Positions 10,869-23,600 of a DNA stretch of 64,000 nt are shown piece by piece. Position 1 is the first letter of the stretch. Every line of letters begins with the position of its first letter. The notes under the pieces are model-generated. The model was not told the DNA's origin. It saw only the letters and a list, made by a program, of their open reading frames with translations, and did no database searches. Where the stretch lies: contig NW_020654289.1 of NCBI RefSeq assembly GCF_003589595.1, positions 8,781,859 through 8,845,858 on the forward strand. The letters run 5' to 3'. A program made the position numbers and the translations under genes. Source of the stretch: Hyposmocoma kahamanoa. Its lineage: Eukaryota > Arthropoda > Insecta > Lepidoptera > Cosmopterigidae.

Positions 10869-11609
10869 TGCCAGAATAAATCACTCACACATCATCAAAG
10901 GCATATTATCTGAAAATAAATGGGAATAAAAATATCTACAAAATCTCAAATCGTACCACCACTGGTTCGATTTCTTTACACAAATAATAATTTATATTTT
11001 TCTATAGATATAAATTAAATTTTAGATCAATCGGAAGTCATTGATAATATTTTGCCCAATGAGAAATTTGTATTCGTGCAAATAGAATAGACTGCAACTT
11101 CCAAATGTTTTCGGATACGTTTAACATTTTCATTATGCCAATATCGTTTGATCGAATTATCTTATTAACGAAGTTTCTTATCGATACGCTTACCGCGATA
11201 AGCCAAGAGAAATAAGAAAAAAAAACGTTTCAGTAAAAGACTTGCGTAACAGTAGTTTTGTAAATATGTAAGAAAAAGAAAATCAAAAGATTTAATTTGA
11301 TTAGTGTGCGTCATCATGCATCCTCTAGATGTATCCGAAAATACTTTAATTTGACATTGACAGTATTTGTTTTGACAGTTCTCATCTGACGGCTGCGGTT
11401 GCAGAAAGTGGACGGGGTGGACGGACAGGCGCAAACAAAAATCGCGAAGCAAATAGCCGAGACGCATGATCATTTCATTTTGTATCTGTCCCTATCCTTT
11501 GTGAAGATTTTAGACAGCGAATGAATATTGATTATAAAATAGGACCAAAGTTCGCTACCCCTAAAAAAATGAGGCTAACTTAGGATTGAAATTTAATTTT
11601 TGTGTGAAA
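10869..11609. promoter_or_regulatory. Head-to-head (bidirectional) promoter region
   Basis: The start codons of the minus-strand SLC25A46 and the plus-strand DGCR2-like gene are 741 bp apart and diverge. The stretch is AT-rich and free of recognisable mobile elements, unlike the flanking introns. It holds a TATCGATA motif and no obvious TATA box at either start. Transcription start sites cannot be placed from sequence. Confidence 0.6.
11179..11186. promoter_or_regulatory. DRE-like motif TATCGATA
   Basis: An exact match to the palindromic core bound by DREF/BEAF-type factors at many insect housekeeping promoters. It lies midway between the two divergent genes. Functional use is inferred from motif and position only. 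Confidence 0.5.
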
Positions 11610-14600
11610 ATGCTAGGGTGGGCCGTTTTATGTTTGTTAGCGTTACATTTTTATGGTGAGTGTAGTTTTATTGTTTCTACAATGACTTGCTAGTGCATCT
11701 AGGAGTTTTGACGGTATTGTTGATTGGTTGCAGGGGTAGCGAGCCAGGGGGAGTGCACAGACCTGCGGGGGCGGTTGATCTCGCACGGGTTGCACTATGT
11801 GCCCGGGCCAGACACCTGTACGCTGTGCGTTTGTGACAATGGCCTGCCCAAAGTTTGCAAGGCTGTGCTGTGCTCTCCACCTCAGGTAAGGTTACTTGTT
11901 GGTGTCAGTTCTTCTTCAAAGAGAGAAGAATCTGTTCATGGCTTTTATGTAAAGTTTTTTTATTGAAACATAACCATTTATATTTTTTACATTTGGTCAC
12001 CAATACTGAAACTGATGAATGATATAAAAGGTCCTTACCCTGGCTTCCATTGATGTTATTTTATTTTTTGCCTTTAAACTAGCAGTGAAATATCTGACAT
12101 GTTTGACTGACATTCTCATTAGACAATAGAATTTCTTGCCTAATCATTTTATGATTTTATAACAGGATAAAGTAAACAGAAAATATGTGTAATTCCATTC
12201 AATTCATGTCATAGTACCTGGGCATTCTAACATAATCTTAGCAGATTTGTAATTCAAGTTCTTTTTGTGATAGTCTGTCTTTTTTGAAGATGGAGTAAAT
12301 TGTCAGTTCAACTAGTGATTGCACTTGATAAATATTTTATCAACTATGGATTGTATGCCAGTTACGCTTATGAAATAAATTGCCGAACTTTTGTCATTTG
12401 ATTCATTATTGGCCCATTAATGTCCTCCTGCTGGACACAGGTTCATTTAAATTGTTATTTTTGAAAATTCATTCATTCATACACTAAAAAAAATACACAA
12501 AAAGTATCTATTAAAAATACGATAGGAGTCATATTGTAAAGTTTTTCATTTTAATTTAATGTTTATGTGATGAAATTGATTTCGATAATAAGAGACCAAC
12601 TTTTATTGTCAAAAAAAAAGAATAAAATAAAGCAATTAGTAATCACTACGATGTTGTAACATTCACAATTCAGACATTTTTGGCAAAATTTTACCTATTT
12701 TCACAATCTATTGATAAAACTACCTGACAGGAAGGTGCTCTAAAACCTTAGTGACTTAGACTTGTGACTTTGTTGAGTTAAAATAAACAAGTTTCTGTTG
12801 GCCCAATGAAGAGGTCTCTATTTTGGACACAAGTTGAAGTCTGCTTTCTTCCAATTGCTGACAATATTCACACAGGTTTTATTATGGGCATCACTTGTAC
12901 TATCATCCATATAGCAATGTATGTTACTATTATATATCATTGCTATGCAGGATGAGCAGGGTTGGTGATAAAATAGAACTTTGATGAACATCGACATTGA
13001 TGAGCTTAGTGTTCGGGTAAAATACATCCACTACATGACAGTAATACAACTTTTCTGCTACACTTAGATTGGAAGCTAGTGATCCAAATGCTCAGCCATT
13101 CTGAAAGCCTGTAGGATGGTAGCTTAATAGAAGTACCTTGTATCAGACCCGATGAAAAGCCTGGATGGTATCTAAGCTCAATGACACTGCTTCCCCTTTA
13201 CTGTGGATGGCAACTGGTCATTGGCGCGTGAGAAATACAAAAAGGGCTCAAGGGTCATTCCAGCGAAAATGACACTGTGATTCAAAAAAATAAATTACAC
13301 AATTTGGTTTTAATTGTATGACTAGAATACACCCAATAAATCAAATCATTAGAAATAAATGAGATTTTTCGGATATTGTACAATTATTGTATTTTTTGTC
13401 TTCATTAACGCAGCTATTGCTGTCATCTATAGTGAAGCATTTTTCTTATAATGTTAACAACAATTTTCGCGGTTATTTGTGCGCCTTTCTAAAAACGTTA
13501 TTACTGTCGATAAAAATACAATTTATGAATTTTAAAATAATGATAAGTGTTTGCATGGAAGTATATATGGTGAGGAGTTATTAAAGTTTCAATAAATACT
13601 AATTTCAAGTATTTCGTCTTTCGTCAAGTATTCGTCACAATGAAACATATATATTTTTATTTTAACCAATAAATATGCAATCTATTGGCATTTACTTTTG
13701 TAAAAGTAACAATTACGCTAAGGGTCATTATTTTGGCTTGGTTGGTCATATACAATAGGAATGTAAATATTACACTAGGGAAACCCTGTGTCGCGGGTGC
13801 CTTAGAGACACACATAGACAACCACAAATTACACCCAAAGTCACAAGAGAAATAAATGTAGGCCGTACAAATATTTCTCACGAACCGGGAATCGAACCTG
13901 GCACCTCTGCTTGGCAGTCATGTGGCATGGTAACCGTTCGGCCACGGAGTCAGTTTAAAAATAAAAAGTTTAAATTTGTAAAATGCTTAGAATTAGTTTA
14001 TTATTAATTATAATGAAGTTTATACGGAAGATTAATTAATTACTAAATTACTTACTGAGATGACAATTAAAGGCTGCTATATACTTAGTTTTTGCGTTAA
14101 TGTAATGTTTCAAATTACCATTAACTTGGTGAGGTTAAAATCCAGTTTCTCAGCCTTTAGTTTTGGAAAACCTAATTTTGGAAAATCTTTGTTGTTAAAA
14201 TTATAGACATATTGAAAAAGAGGTTTGTTGTTGCTTAGGATTGCCGGTCCTTCCGTGTCGGGAACACGTGCTGCGAATTCATATGCCTCGACGACGTGGT
14301 GAAACCGGCCGAGGGCGCGGAGGCCAATGTGCGAGTGGCGGCCGGAGGCGCAGCAACCGTGGTGCTTCTGACGGTCGCGCTTGTGGTATACAGAGTGCGG
14401 AAACAGAAACGGCGCAGGCCACCACACGCTGACGATCAGAGGAGCTTGACTAGTATAGGGTTAGTGAAATTTGAACTTCGTTGTGGGTTCACGACTTCCG
14501 TGCGCAGTGCACTTCGCCTCCTTTTCAGCCGAAAGGAAGATTCTCATCTTTACGAGACAGGCTTGGCCGTAATCTTAAGAAAATAATCTAGTGACAATAT

Positions 14601-17600
14601 TGTAATTTGTTCAAGTAAAGTCAGCACTTATTAATGACACCTCTGTATTAAAACTATAAAAAATTAAAATTAAATGTATATTGCTATTAAGGTTCATAGA
14701 TAATTTTGTAAGGCTCTTTCTCTGCTAAGGCGCAATTTACATTGCCGCGGAACGGAATGGAAGTAATTTTTGTAACGAAATTGTAAGTGAAAATGAACTT
14801 TATGTCAATTGTGTAATGTATACCTACCTACACTATAGAAACGGTACGACCCGCGCGACTTGCTTTTTGCCTCGTATATAATTTGTACGTTAGACAATTG
14901 AGATTCCACGCCATGAATGACACGCCAAGTTAATTCGGAATCCAAGACAATAACTTTATATTTATGGATCTACTTATTCAACTAAGCAAAAATAAATATC
15001 AGTTTGTTTAGAGTAATAAATCAAAACGATTGTCTTTGTTGCTTTTTTTGTGTAACAGTTTTTTGTAGTCACGCTGAGCGGTCGTACGCAACGTAATTCA
15101 ATATGCAAACTTGGCCTAATGACATTGAGATTTCGTGTCATGTTTTTAGCACTCTTGTGTTACGATTCGACCAGAACTTCGAGTCTATCGAGGTTGACCA
15201 AGCAACTTTAAATAAATAAATAATTGAAATATATAAATAATTTAGATAAATAAATTACATAGTTAAGGAGCATTAGAGTTCCTTTTGAAAGAGTTCGTCC
15301 AGGAAAGTACTGCCACCTTATCTATTTCTGCCGCCAAGCAGAAATGTCATCATTACTGCGTTCCGGTTTTGAACGGTAAGGGTTCTGGTGAAATTACAGG
15401 CACATGAGACTTATCAACCTATGTCTTAGGGTGAAGGGCGCATTGGCAGTGCCTCTCCGGGGGCCTACCACAACCTTTTAAAACTATACTATTTTAACCT
15501 TCCATTGACTTTTCGTACCATAACGCGCTTTAAGTAAGATTATTTTAATGTTAAAACTATGATGTTTTATTGGCAGCTTGTGACTATTCATTCACTCAGT
15601 TCGTACTATGACGTGGCTTTAACATTAAAGTAATATTGCTCTTACGTCAAATTTAGCAATCTTAAAATAGTTACACGGATGCAATGGAAACAATATTATT
15701 TTCAGTTTTATTGTCTTAATATTGATTTGTAATGATTAAAAGTTAAGTTGTACCTATTTATTTACATATATCTCTTCAGTATTTTGTTTATTTTTTATTT
15801 AATAGCACATGGTAAATAATTTTTCGTTAAATAAAAGTACGCGATGTTTATTTCGTAAAATTCAAACAGCGCCATCTATATGCTCCTTGGCGAAACTAAC
15901 AGTTGACACTAGACTATAGTTTCGAATTCACAACCTGACTATCAAGACGCTGCCGCTGTGTCTTGTTAGTCAGGTGTTGTGCTGTTTTTTTATTTTTCTT
16001 CGTGATAATGCGGAATAATTATTGAAAACGACGTAATTTTAATATATTTTATTATTACATACTTTTCTTTGCTTAACAGTCAAAATTCTCTGAATGTAAA
16101 TAACATTAACCACTTAAACATTATACTACGATAAGACGATTCGGAACACCAAAAAAGAAAGAGATGGCATTATATAGTCCACATAGCGTCATCTCTTTCC
16201 TATTTTTAGTAAAGAGTAGACAATATTGGGAAATCATTCGTTCTTTTAATCACTTTTGCAATAATACATTGATTGGTTGACAGGTTTGTTATGATACGAA
16301 TATGAGTAATATTATAATAAGCTTACTTTAAGCTTACATTGAAATAAGATTGTTTTTGGAAAGGTTATGGTAGGCCCCCACATCTTTGTGTTTTAAAGCT
16401 CTTGAGTGGTACTGCAACTGTTATGGACAGGCGTGTCGTTTACCATCAGATGCACGACTTGGTCGTTCCGTCACTTGGTATCATATAAAAAAATAAATAA
16501 ACCACAGATGATTGTAATATTATTTCTACTCGTATGAAATGTACGTGTTTTTATTATTGATTATGTATTTGGAAGTTTAACAACCAACGTATAGCTTGTA
16601 GCATACATATACGCGCCACTTTATAATTTGGGCTATCAGCGCAAAAGTGGTGTAACCGACATTTAATTTTTTCCTCAATATGACTTTAAATGATACTAAA
16701 TTACAGAATTATTATACATTTGGATGTTATTTTCACTTAAAAAAAACATTTAATAAATAAATATTAGACAACATCACGCACGTTGCACTGATCCCAAAGT
16801 AAGGAGCTGAAGCACTTGTGTTATGGAATTCGGAAACAAAGACGGTACCACAAACGCCCAGGTGGTCTACTCTCGATCTCCGTCTGACATCCGTCCGAAA
16901 CAATTACTGCCAAATAAGCAATACTTGACCAAATGAAAAGACGCGTGATGCGAATGAAGCTTCATACTTGATACTTGTCTTTTAATTATGTCGAATATTA
17001 CTTATTTGGCAGTAATTGTTTCGGACGGATGTCGGACGGAGATCGAGTGGCCCACCTGACCCGAGATGGTAATAGTAATCATACATAACCAATATAGAAA
17101 TGTTAGTTTTTCTACACTGACTTCAGAGAAGGCGATACCATAAAAACCGTTGTGTGCGTTGTGTTGTGTATGTGTATGATTATTATATATCAAATGAATT
17201 TGGTTAACTTTCATTTCGTCATTATAATCTACATGCATTTTATGGGGTTACACCACTTTTGCTCTGATAACCTCAATTGTGAGTTTCATAAAAATCTCAT
17301 AATTATTTATTATCTTGAGTGTAAGCTGAAATATTCAGAATTAAAGTAAGACTTTCAGAGCTGGCTTACATCGATCCAGCTGGATATAAACTTTAGTTTA
17401 TTCAATTAATGTAATTTAGCTTTTAAAATCATGTATTCATAATGTCCAGGTACATAAGTGGCAGCATGGGGTACATGGGCGGTACGTGTGAGACCGCATT
17501 GGCGGGGTGGAAACCCCCAGGCAACTATTTACCGCGCGGGGAGGCACCTCCACCGTATGATGAGGTTGTAGCTCAGTGCCGTAATGAAAATATGAGGTAA

Positions 17601-20600
17601 GTAATGCACGTTATTTTTAGGTTTATACATACATACATATATTACTTACATTAGGTAAGGTAAGGGAACACAGGGTCAATTTTTATATTTAGATAAAAGC
17701 GAAGGTGATTGTGGCGGGTTGGTTTGTAATGCACTCTACTTTCGTCTAAACCCTTTAAAGGGTTTTTTGAAAGGAGTCTTACTATTTAGTTTAAGTATTG
17801 TGTTTTGATAATACAAATTAAAAAAAGAACAGAACACTACATCATCAACACAAAAACGCTCTTATACATGTACAGTGAACAGCACATCAATATACAATTT
17901 TGTTCGAATATCGCGTCCAGAACAACAGAGCAAATTTCGTCAATGCCGTACATACGTCGAAAAATAATAGGGGTTTAAATATGAAATTGCCGATTTATTT
18001 TACTGGCCACTTTAAATTAAAATTAAACCTGTATGGTGTCCGATTTCAGAGTGAAACGTTTTTCACACGAAAAGTAAAACATGCTTAACTTAAAAAACAT
18101 GATATTTTATTGTTCGACTTTCAATTGTTTTTACATTCAGCTTTTAACGTGAAGACAGATACAGCGAAAATCTGAGTACCTAATTTTCGAATACGAATTT
18201 CCACATGGAGTTAACGTAACAGAAACTGTCAATGCTGTATTTGGAGAGGATACGGCATACGCAAATACGGCAAACGCCGGCAATACGGCAAATTACGACT
18301 TGAAGAAAGAACCACGAGGAAGACCAGTCACAAATGTAAATAACGTTGAATTGAAGGTAATGATGAAAGCCGATCCGTATCAAACTACCACGAAACGTCA
18401 TGGTTTAATGTTAGCATACCCACAATATGACATATGGCGTTTGAATAATGACGACGGAACTCGCAGCAAAACAGCTTACACCGTTATTGCTCTATGATAA
18501 CGCAACACCTCACACTGCTTGTGAAACAGTTTTACTACTACAAGACCTGCAGATATAAATTATCCATCATCCTACATATTCGTCGGACCTCGCCCCGACC
18601 GACTACCATTTTTTCCCGCAATTTGATTTTTTTTGTATGGAAATAAAATTCCCAAGAAGCAGTACAAAAATCCCTTCACACAGCTGTGGAGTCCAGGTCT
18701 CCAGAGTTCTATCGCAAAGGTTTAAATGACCTTCCGATTACATGGCAGAAATGTATAGACAACAAGGGAAAAACTTTGATTAAACAAATATATTTAATCT
18801 TAAAAAAAATTGTTTTAATTTTTCAGTGCGAAACGGCAATTTCATACTTTAGCCCCTAATATTAATTACCAAAGGTACTGAAGGACCAAACATAAGTATT
18901 TACGTATTTAAACAATACGATAACGTAAGCACAGACAAAGTAGCAGTGTCAACCGCAACGTAACCAGATGTTGTAGAATCCACTGAAGTGATGAGATCAT
19001 CGATAACAATAGTTTTTGTCTTTGTCTTATTAACAAGTTTTTTACTCATGAGATTAATAAAACAACACTGCTGCTTAATGTGGAACACGTAAAACTATTT
19101 TGAAAAATCGTTCTGTTTTTAGGATTTTGTTGAGTTTAACACATTCGTGAGCTCTTAATTTTGATTATCATACAATAAGGGTCAATCGCTGCGTAACGGA
19201 ATGAAAGTGAATTTTTGTAACGAAATTGTATATAACATAATCAACTTTATCTCAATGTGTAATTTTATAGACTAGATACGATACGGCAGCTGCGGGTATT
19301 CCCGAGACTGCGCTAGTACTCTCCCAAAGACGTAGCTTGTTTCTTGGATTTTTTTATATAATACCAAGTGGCGGGATCAGCAAATCGTGCGCCTCGTGGT
19401 AAACGATACGCCTGGCGATATCAGTTGCAGTGTCACTGCCACCGCGCCCTTGTTGTTGACAAGTCCCATATGTCTGTAATTTCACCAGCACTCTTACTAT
19501 TCCACATTACTGCTTGGCGGCAAAAATAGGTAAGAGCGGTTATACATGGCGACTTTGAACAGCGCGTCTACAGCGATTCAGTCGTGGTGCAGTAGGAATG
19601 CAGTGGCCAATCGCCCATCTTTACACACACGCGCCACTTATGCAGCGATGCAAACGTGATGCAATTTCTCAATTAATTAAGTTAATTTGTTTATTTCACT
19701 TTAAAATTTACAATAAAAAACGAACGTTGTTCACATTATGATTCAACTCATGATTGCATCGATACGTTTGTGTTTCTTGAACGCGCGTTTGTATTGCTGT
19801 TAAAAGTGACCACGTGTTGTTCTAAGGTGGCAATACTTCCCCGAATAAAATCTCTCACCTTACCTATTTCTCCCGCCAAGCAGTAATGTGAGCATTACTG
19901 CATTTCGGTTTTGAAAGGTTAGGGGTGCTGATGGTATTTCTCAACTCATATCTCAGACCGTCAAAGCTTTGAGTAGCACTGCTGCTGTTATGGACAAGCG
20001 TGTCGTTTACCATCAGGTGCACGACTTGTTCGCTCCGTCACTTGGTATCACAAGAAAAAGCATTTTTAACTCGTTCTTTCCAGGAGAATTTGTCTTACGT
20101 GTTAAGTAAGTATAAGTAAGTGTAAGTGTCGTATGTGTAAGTGGTGTTTAATAATTTTGAAGATTTCAAATAAGTATAGTTTGATTACCTGAAATATGAA
20201 ATGATGAGTTTATGAATAATGTTGAGCTGGAAGATACTCTGTAAAATTTGGATTGGGGATTCAGTGCTATGCGTAATGTGCGGGTCGGTTCTTAGTACAT
20301 CCATGTTTTAAAAATATTTTCCCAGAGAGTTTATAAGGTCTTACTATCTTTGTCACAATATAGTCTATTGTATGCTAAACACTAAACTACTAAAGAATAT
20401 GTAAATAGGTCGACGACGATGCCGCGTGTATAAAGCGTTAGACTCGCAAGCTGTATACATAATTAACTGTTAGTTTTGATTGAAAGATTTGTGAAGATCA
20501 AATGAATCTACATATATTACTTTCAAGCTACTGTAAAGTAGTGGTATATGGTGCATTTTCTGATACTAATTTTGGTGAAAACAATTGACGAATAATTAAA

Positions 20601-23600
20601 AATAAAAAAGCCTAAAGTTGAGCGCAGAACGCTTTTTTGTAGTTAAAAGATATCAAATGAATAAAGTAGTATTTACAGTGGTACAAAAATATATAAACTC
20701 CTCAAACGAAATCGTCATAAAATGTTTATTTTCAGCCTGGGAAAAGCCGGTCGATTCTCTCGTATTCTCGTTACCACAGAAACTGGGAAAAATCCATGTG
20801 GCAAATCACCAAGAGGTCTAAAACAACGGCGCAATTTAAGAATACACACGTAAAATGTTTGCAACATGGCCATACCAATTTGGCTTGATTTAATGGTATA
20901 ATTTTAAAAGTAAAGTAGTTTTGATGGCTAGAGTAGATTCTGATAAATGTACAAAAACACTTTGAAGTACTGATTTTCGTTGAAGTAATGCTTAGTTTTA
21001 ATGGATCTTTAGGACTCTGCACAAAAAAGAAAAATTTGGATCACTGTAAATAGGTCACCCTTTACATTCTCATTTCTAGATTACATAAATACACATCAAC
21101 ATAATGGTTACCCTAGTAGACATAACGACATAATGGTTACCCGTTTTGGAATGAATATATGTGTAAGCAATGTTAAAAATTCTATTCGCATTTTCTTGTC
21201 CTTAGAATGCAGAGTGAGCAGGCATTTCATCGCACATATCCTGCCACGGTAGAGAGTCTGGCCCGACCTGAGGACTCCATGCAATGCTCTGGACACAGTT
21301 ATACTAACGTGCCCCGACCAATGGCACAGGTAAGTTATGCTAAGTTTTAAATAATGTCTTGGCCGTCCAGTCCATGCAGTTTTTGCCACTAGCTAACTTT
21401 AAACAAAATAATAACTTTTTTTTATAAAAAAAAGCGACCTCTCAAGTTCGTGGAATAACATTTATTTGCCAAGTTTTATTGAAATCGGTTACCGGAAAGT
21501 GCGTGAAACCGGATTCACCACCTGGTTTACTAACCTTAGAGGTGAAATACTTTCTTCGAATTTAAATGGCACCAATGCTGAGGGACCCTCGTTCCTACAA
21601 AAAAAGGATCATCCAAAATCGGTTCAGTACAGTTGAATTGAGAATCACTCTTTTTTTGAAGTCGGTTAAAAAGTTTTTTCTTTCAAAATTTATATTAACA
21701 AAGATCATTTTAAAAATGATATTTTAGCGCGCATTTTAATTATGGATGAGAAAGTTTTTAGCTATTTAGTTTTTAAGTACATAAACTCCCAGAATTGATG
21801 AATCGTTAAAGTGTCGTATGTATTTCATTAGAATGCCCAACTATACACATTTTTACAAGGTCTTCAGAAACTTGCCTAGAATGGACAAGAATTTTATAAC
21901 TAAGATCATCAAACGGCTCTAGAGCTGTATTTTATAATTAACAACGAAAGGAATATTTGTATAAGAGGAATTCTAAAATTAAGCAGTGAACGCCTATTAT
22001 GTATGAAAGACAGCACAGCTCGAATACCAAATGTTGATGATGTAAAAAATGAAACTCGATTCTTACTGTTGCGTAATTCACACTTCATTTTTTTCATTAT
22101 TCTTGAACCCTACAATCAGATACAAGCTCCACATCTTTCTACGTTAGTTTTAATTATAGTGACCCTCCTTACCTACACTTACATACGAGAAGGGCACTAT
22201 AGCCTGTGCGCGCACAGGAACCTTATAAGTTCAGGGACCCCAGATCAGCCAGTGTACAGGGTTGTCACAGACCTCTGTCACTTGACATTATCCAGTTCTT
22301 TGAGAGGCTAGTGCCTCGGGTGAGCCGCCCCGGGTGCACGTACAGTACCCTCCCTATTTTCCAGATAGGTACTGGAGTTGTAGGCACGCTCACTTCCCGT
22401 TACGCATTGAACAACTAGCGGTTGCCACCGCTAAGCCGTCGACTCTGAGTTCACTACCAAATCTCCTCATCGGTGGCGGAGCTGTAAGGCACGCTCACTT
22501 CCCGACGCCGCAAAACGACGTCTCTCCAGTTCTCAGTTACCTAAGCGCCTGGAGGAACCGGAGGATATCTAGCATATCCTCTACGAGCTCACCGGGCTAG
22601 TGCCGGAGATGCCAGTCGCAGTGTCCTGCGACAATGTCGGACATAGCTTGCAATTTAAAGCGCAACTCACGTGACCCGCGCGTCTCCTCGCTACGGGCAC
22701 TCAACTAGACCGCTACTAGGACGCGTTAGCTGCTCACGAGACAGACGCCCCGGAAACATACAAAACCGGGGCAGACAAACATGTCCGTCTCTTCAACTAA
22801 CCACAAACCCCAGCGAGTCAATACCCAAGTCCGGGTCCGCCAGAGACGCCCGCAAAGGCGTACCACTGGCGGAGGTGTATCACCCGGACGCCCGCTGTGC
22901 CCTGGTCTTGCCGTCGAGCCCGTAGTCTCTCCCGAAAACCCTATCTCTCGGGCCGGTAGATAGGGACACTACAATCAGATACAGAAAAAAACCCTACAAT
23001 CAGATACAAAAAAAAACACTACAATCAGATACAAAAAAAGAACTAGAATTTGAAAATCAATGACCAAAGACTGATACGGTGATGAATGGTATCTTGCTGG
23101 TCGCCAATAAGTACATTCCAAACAGTCGTACATTGTGAGACCTGTCGTATTCAAACGCATTTAGTAGTAGCAAAGCTTTTTGTGAAAGAGTTCTAAGGAA
23201 GTAAGTAGGAAGTAGTAATGTGAGCATTACTGCGTTCTGATTTTGAAGGGTAAATGTGTTGGTGAAATTACAGACACATGGGACTTCTCAACTTATGTCT
23301 CACGGTGACGGGCGCAGTGGCAGTGCTTCTTAGATCTTTGCGATTTAAAACTCTGAGTGGCACTGCTACTGTTATGGACAGGCGTGTTACTTAACACCAG
23401 GCGCACGACTTGTTCGTCCTTTCACGTGAGATTATAAAAAAAATTCGAAATACTGTATTTTGTGAGCTGGTATTACTCTATTGTTTTTTTGTTTCATATT
23501 TAAACATTGTAACAAATAGGGATAAAATATGTCATGTCTGACAAGTTAATATTAAGTAGCTACAATTCGTTTTACAAAGTGCATTAATACATAAGTTGGG

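Noticed and set aside
14110..14427. 105-residue minus-strand frame
   Set aside because: Antisense of exon 3 (14239-14459), which encodes the VWC end and transmembrane helix on the plus strand.
22206..22925. Overlapping plus-strand frames in the GC-rich segment
   Set aside because: Three different frames of similar length with no conserved domain; the absence of stops follows from GC content.
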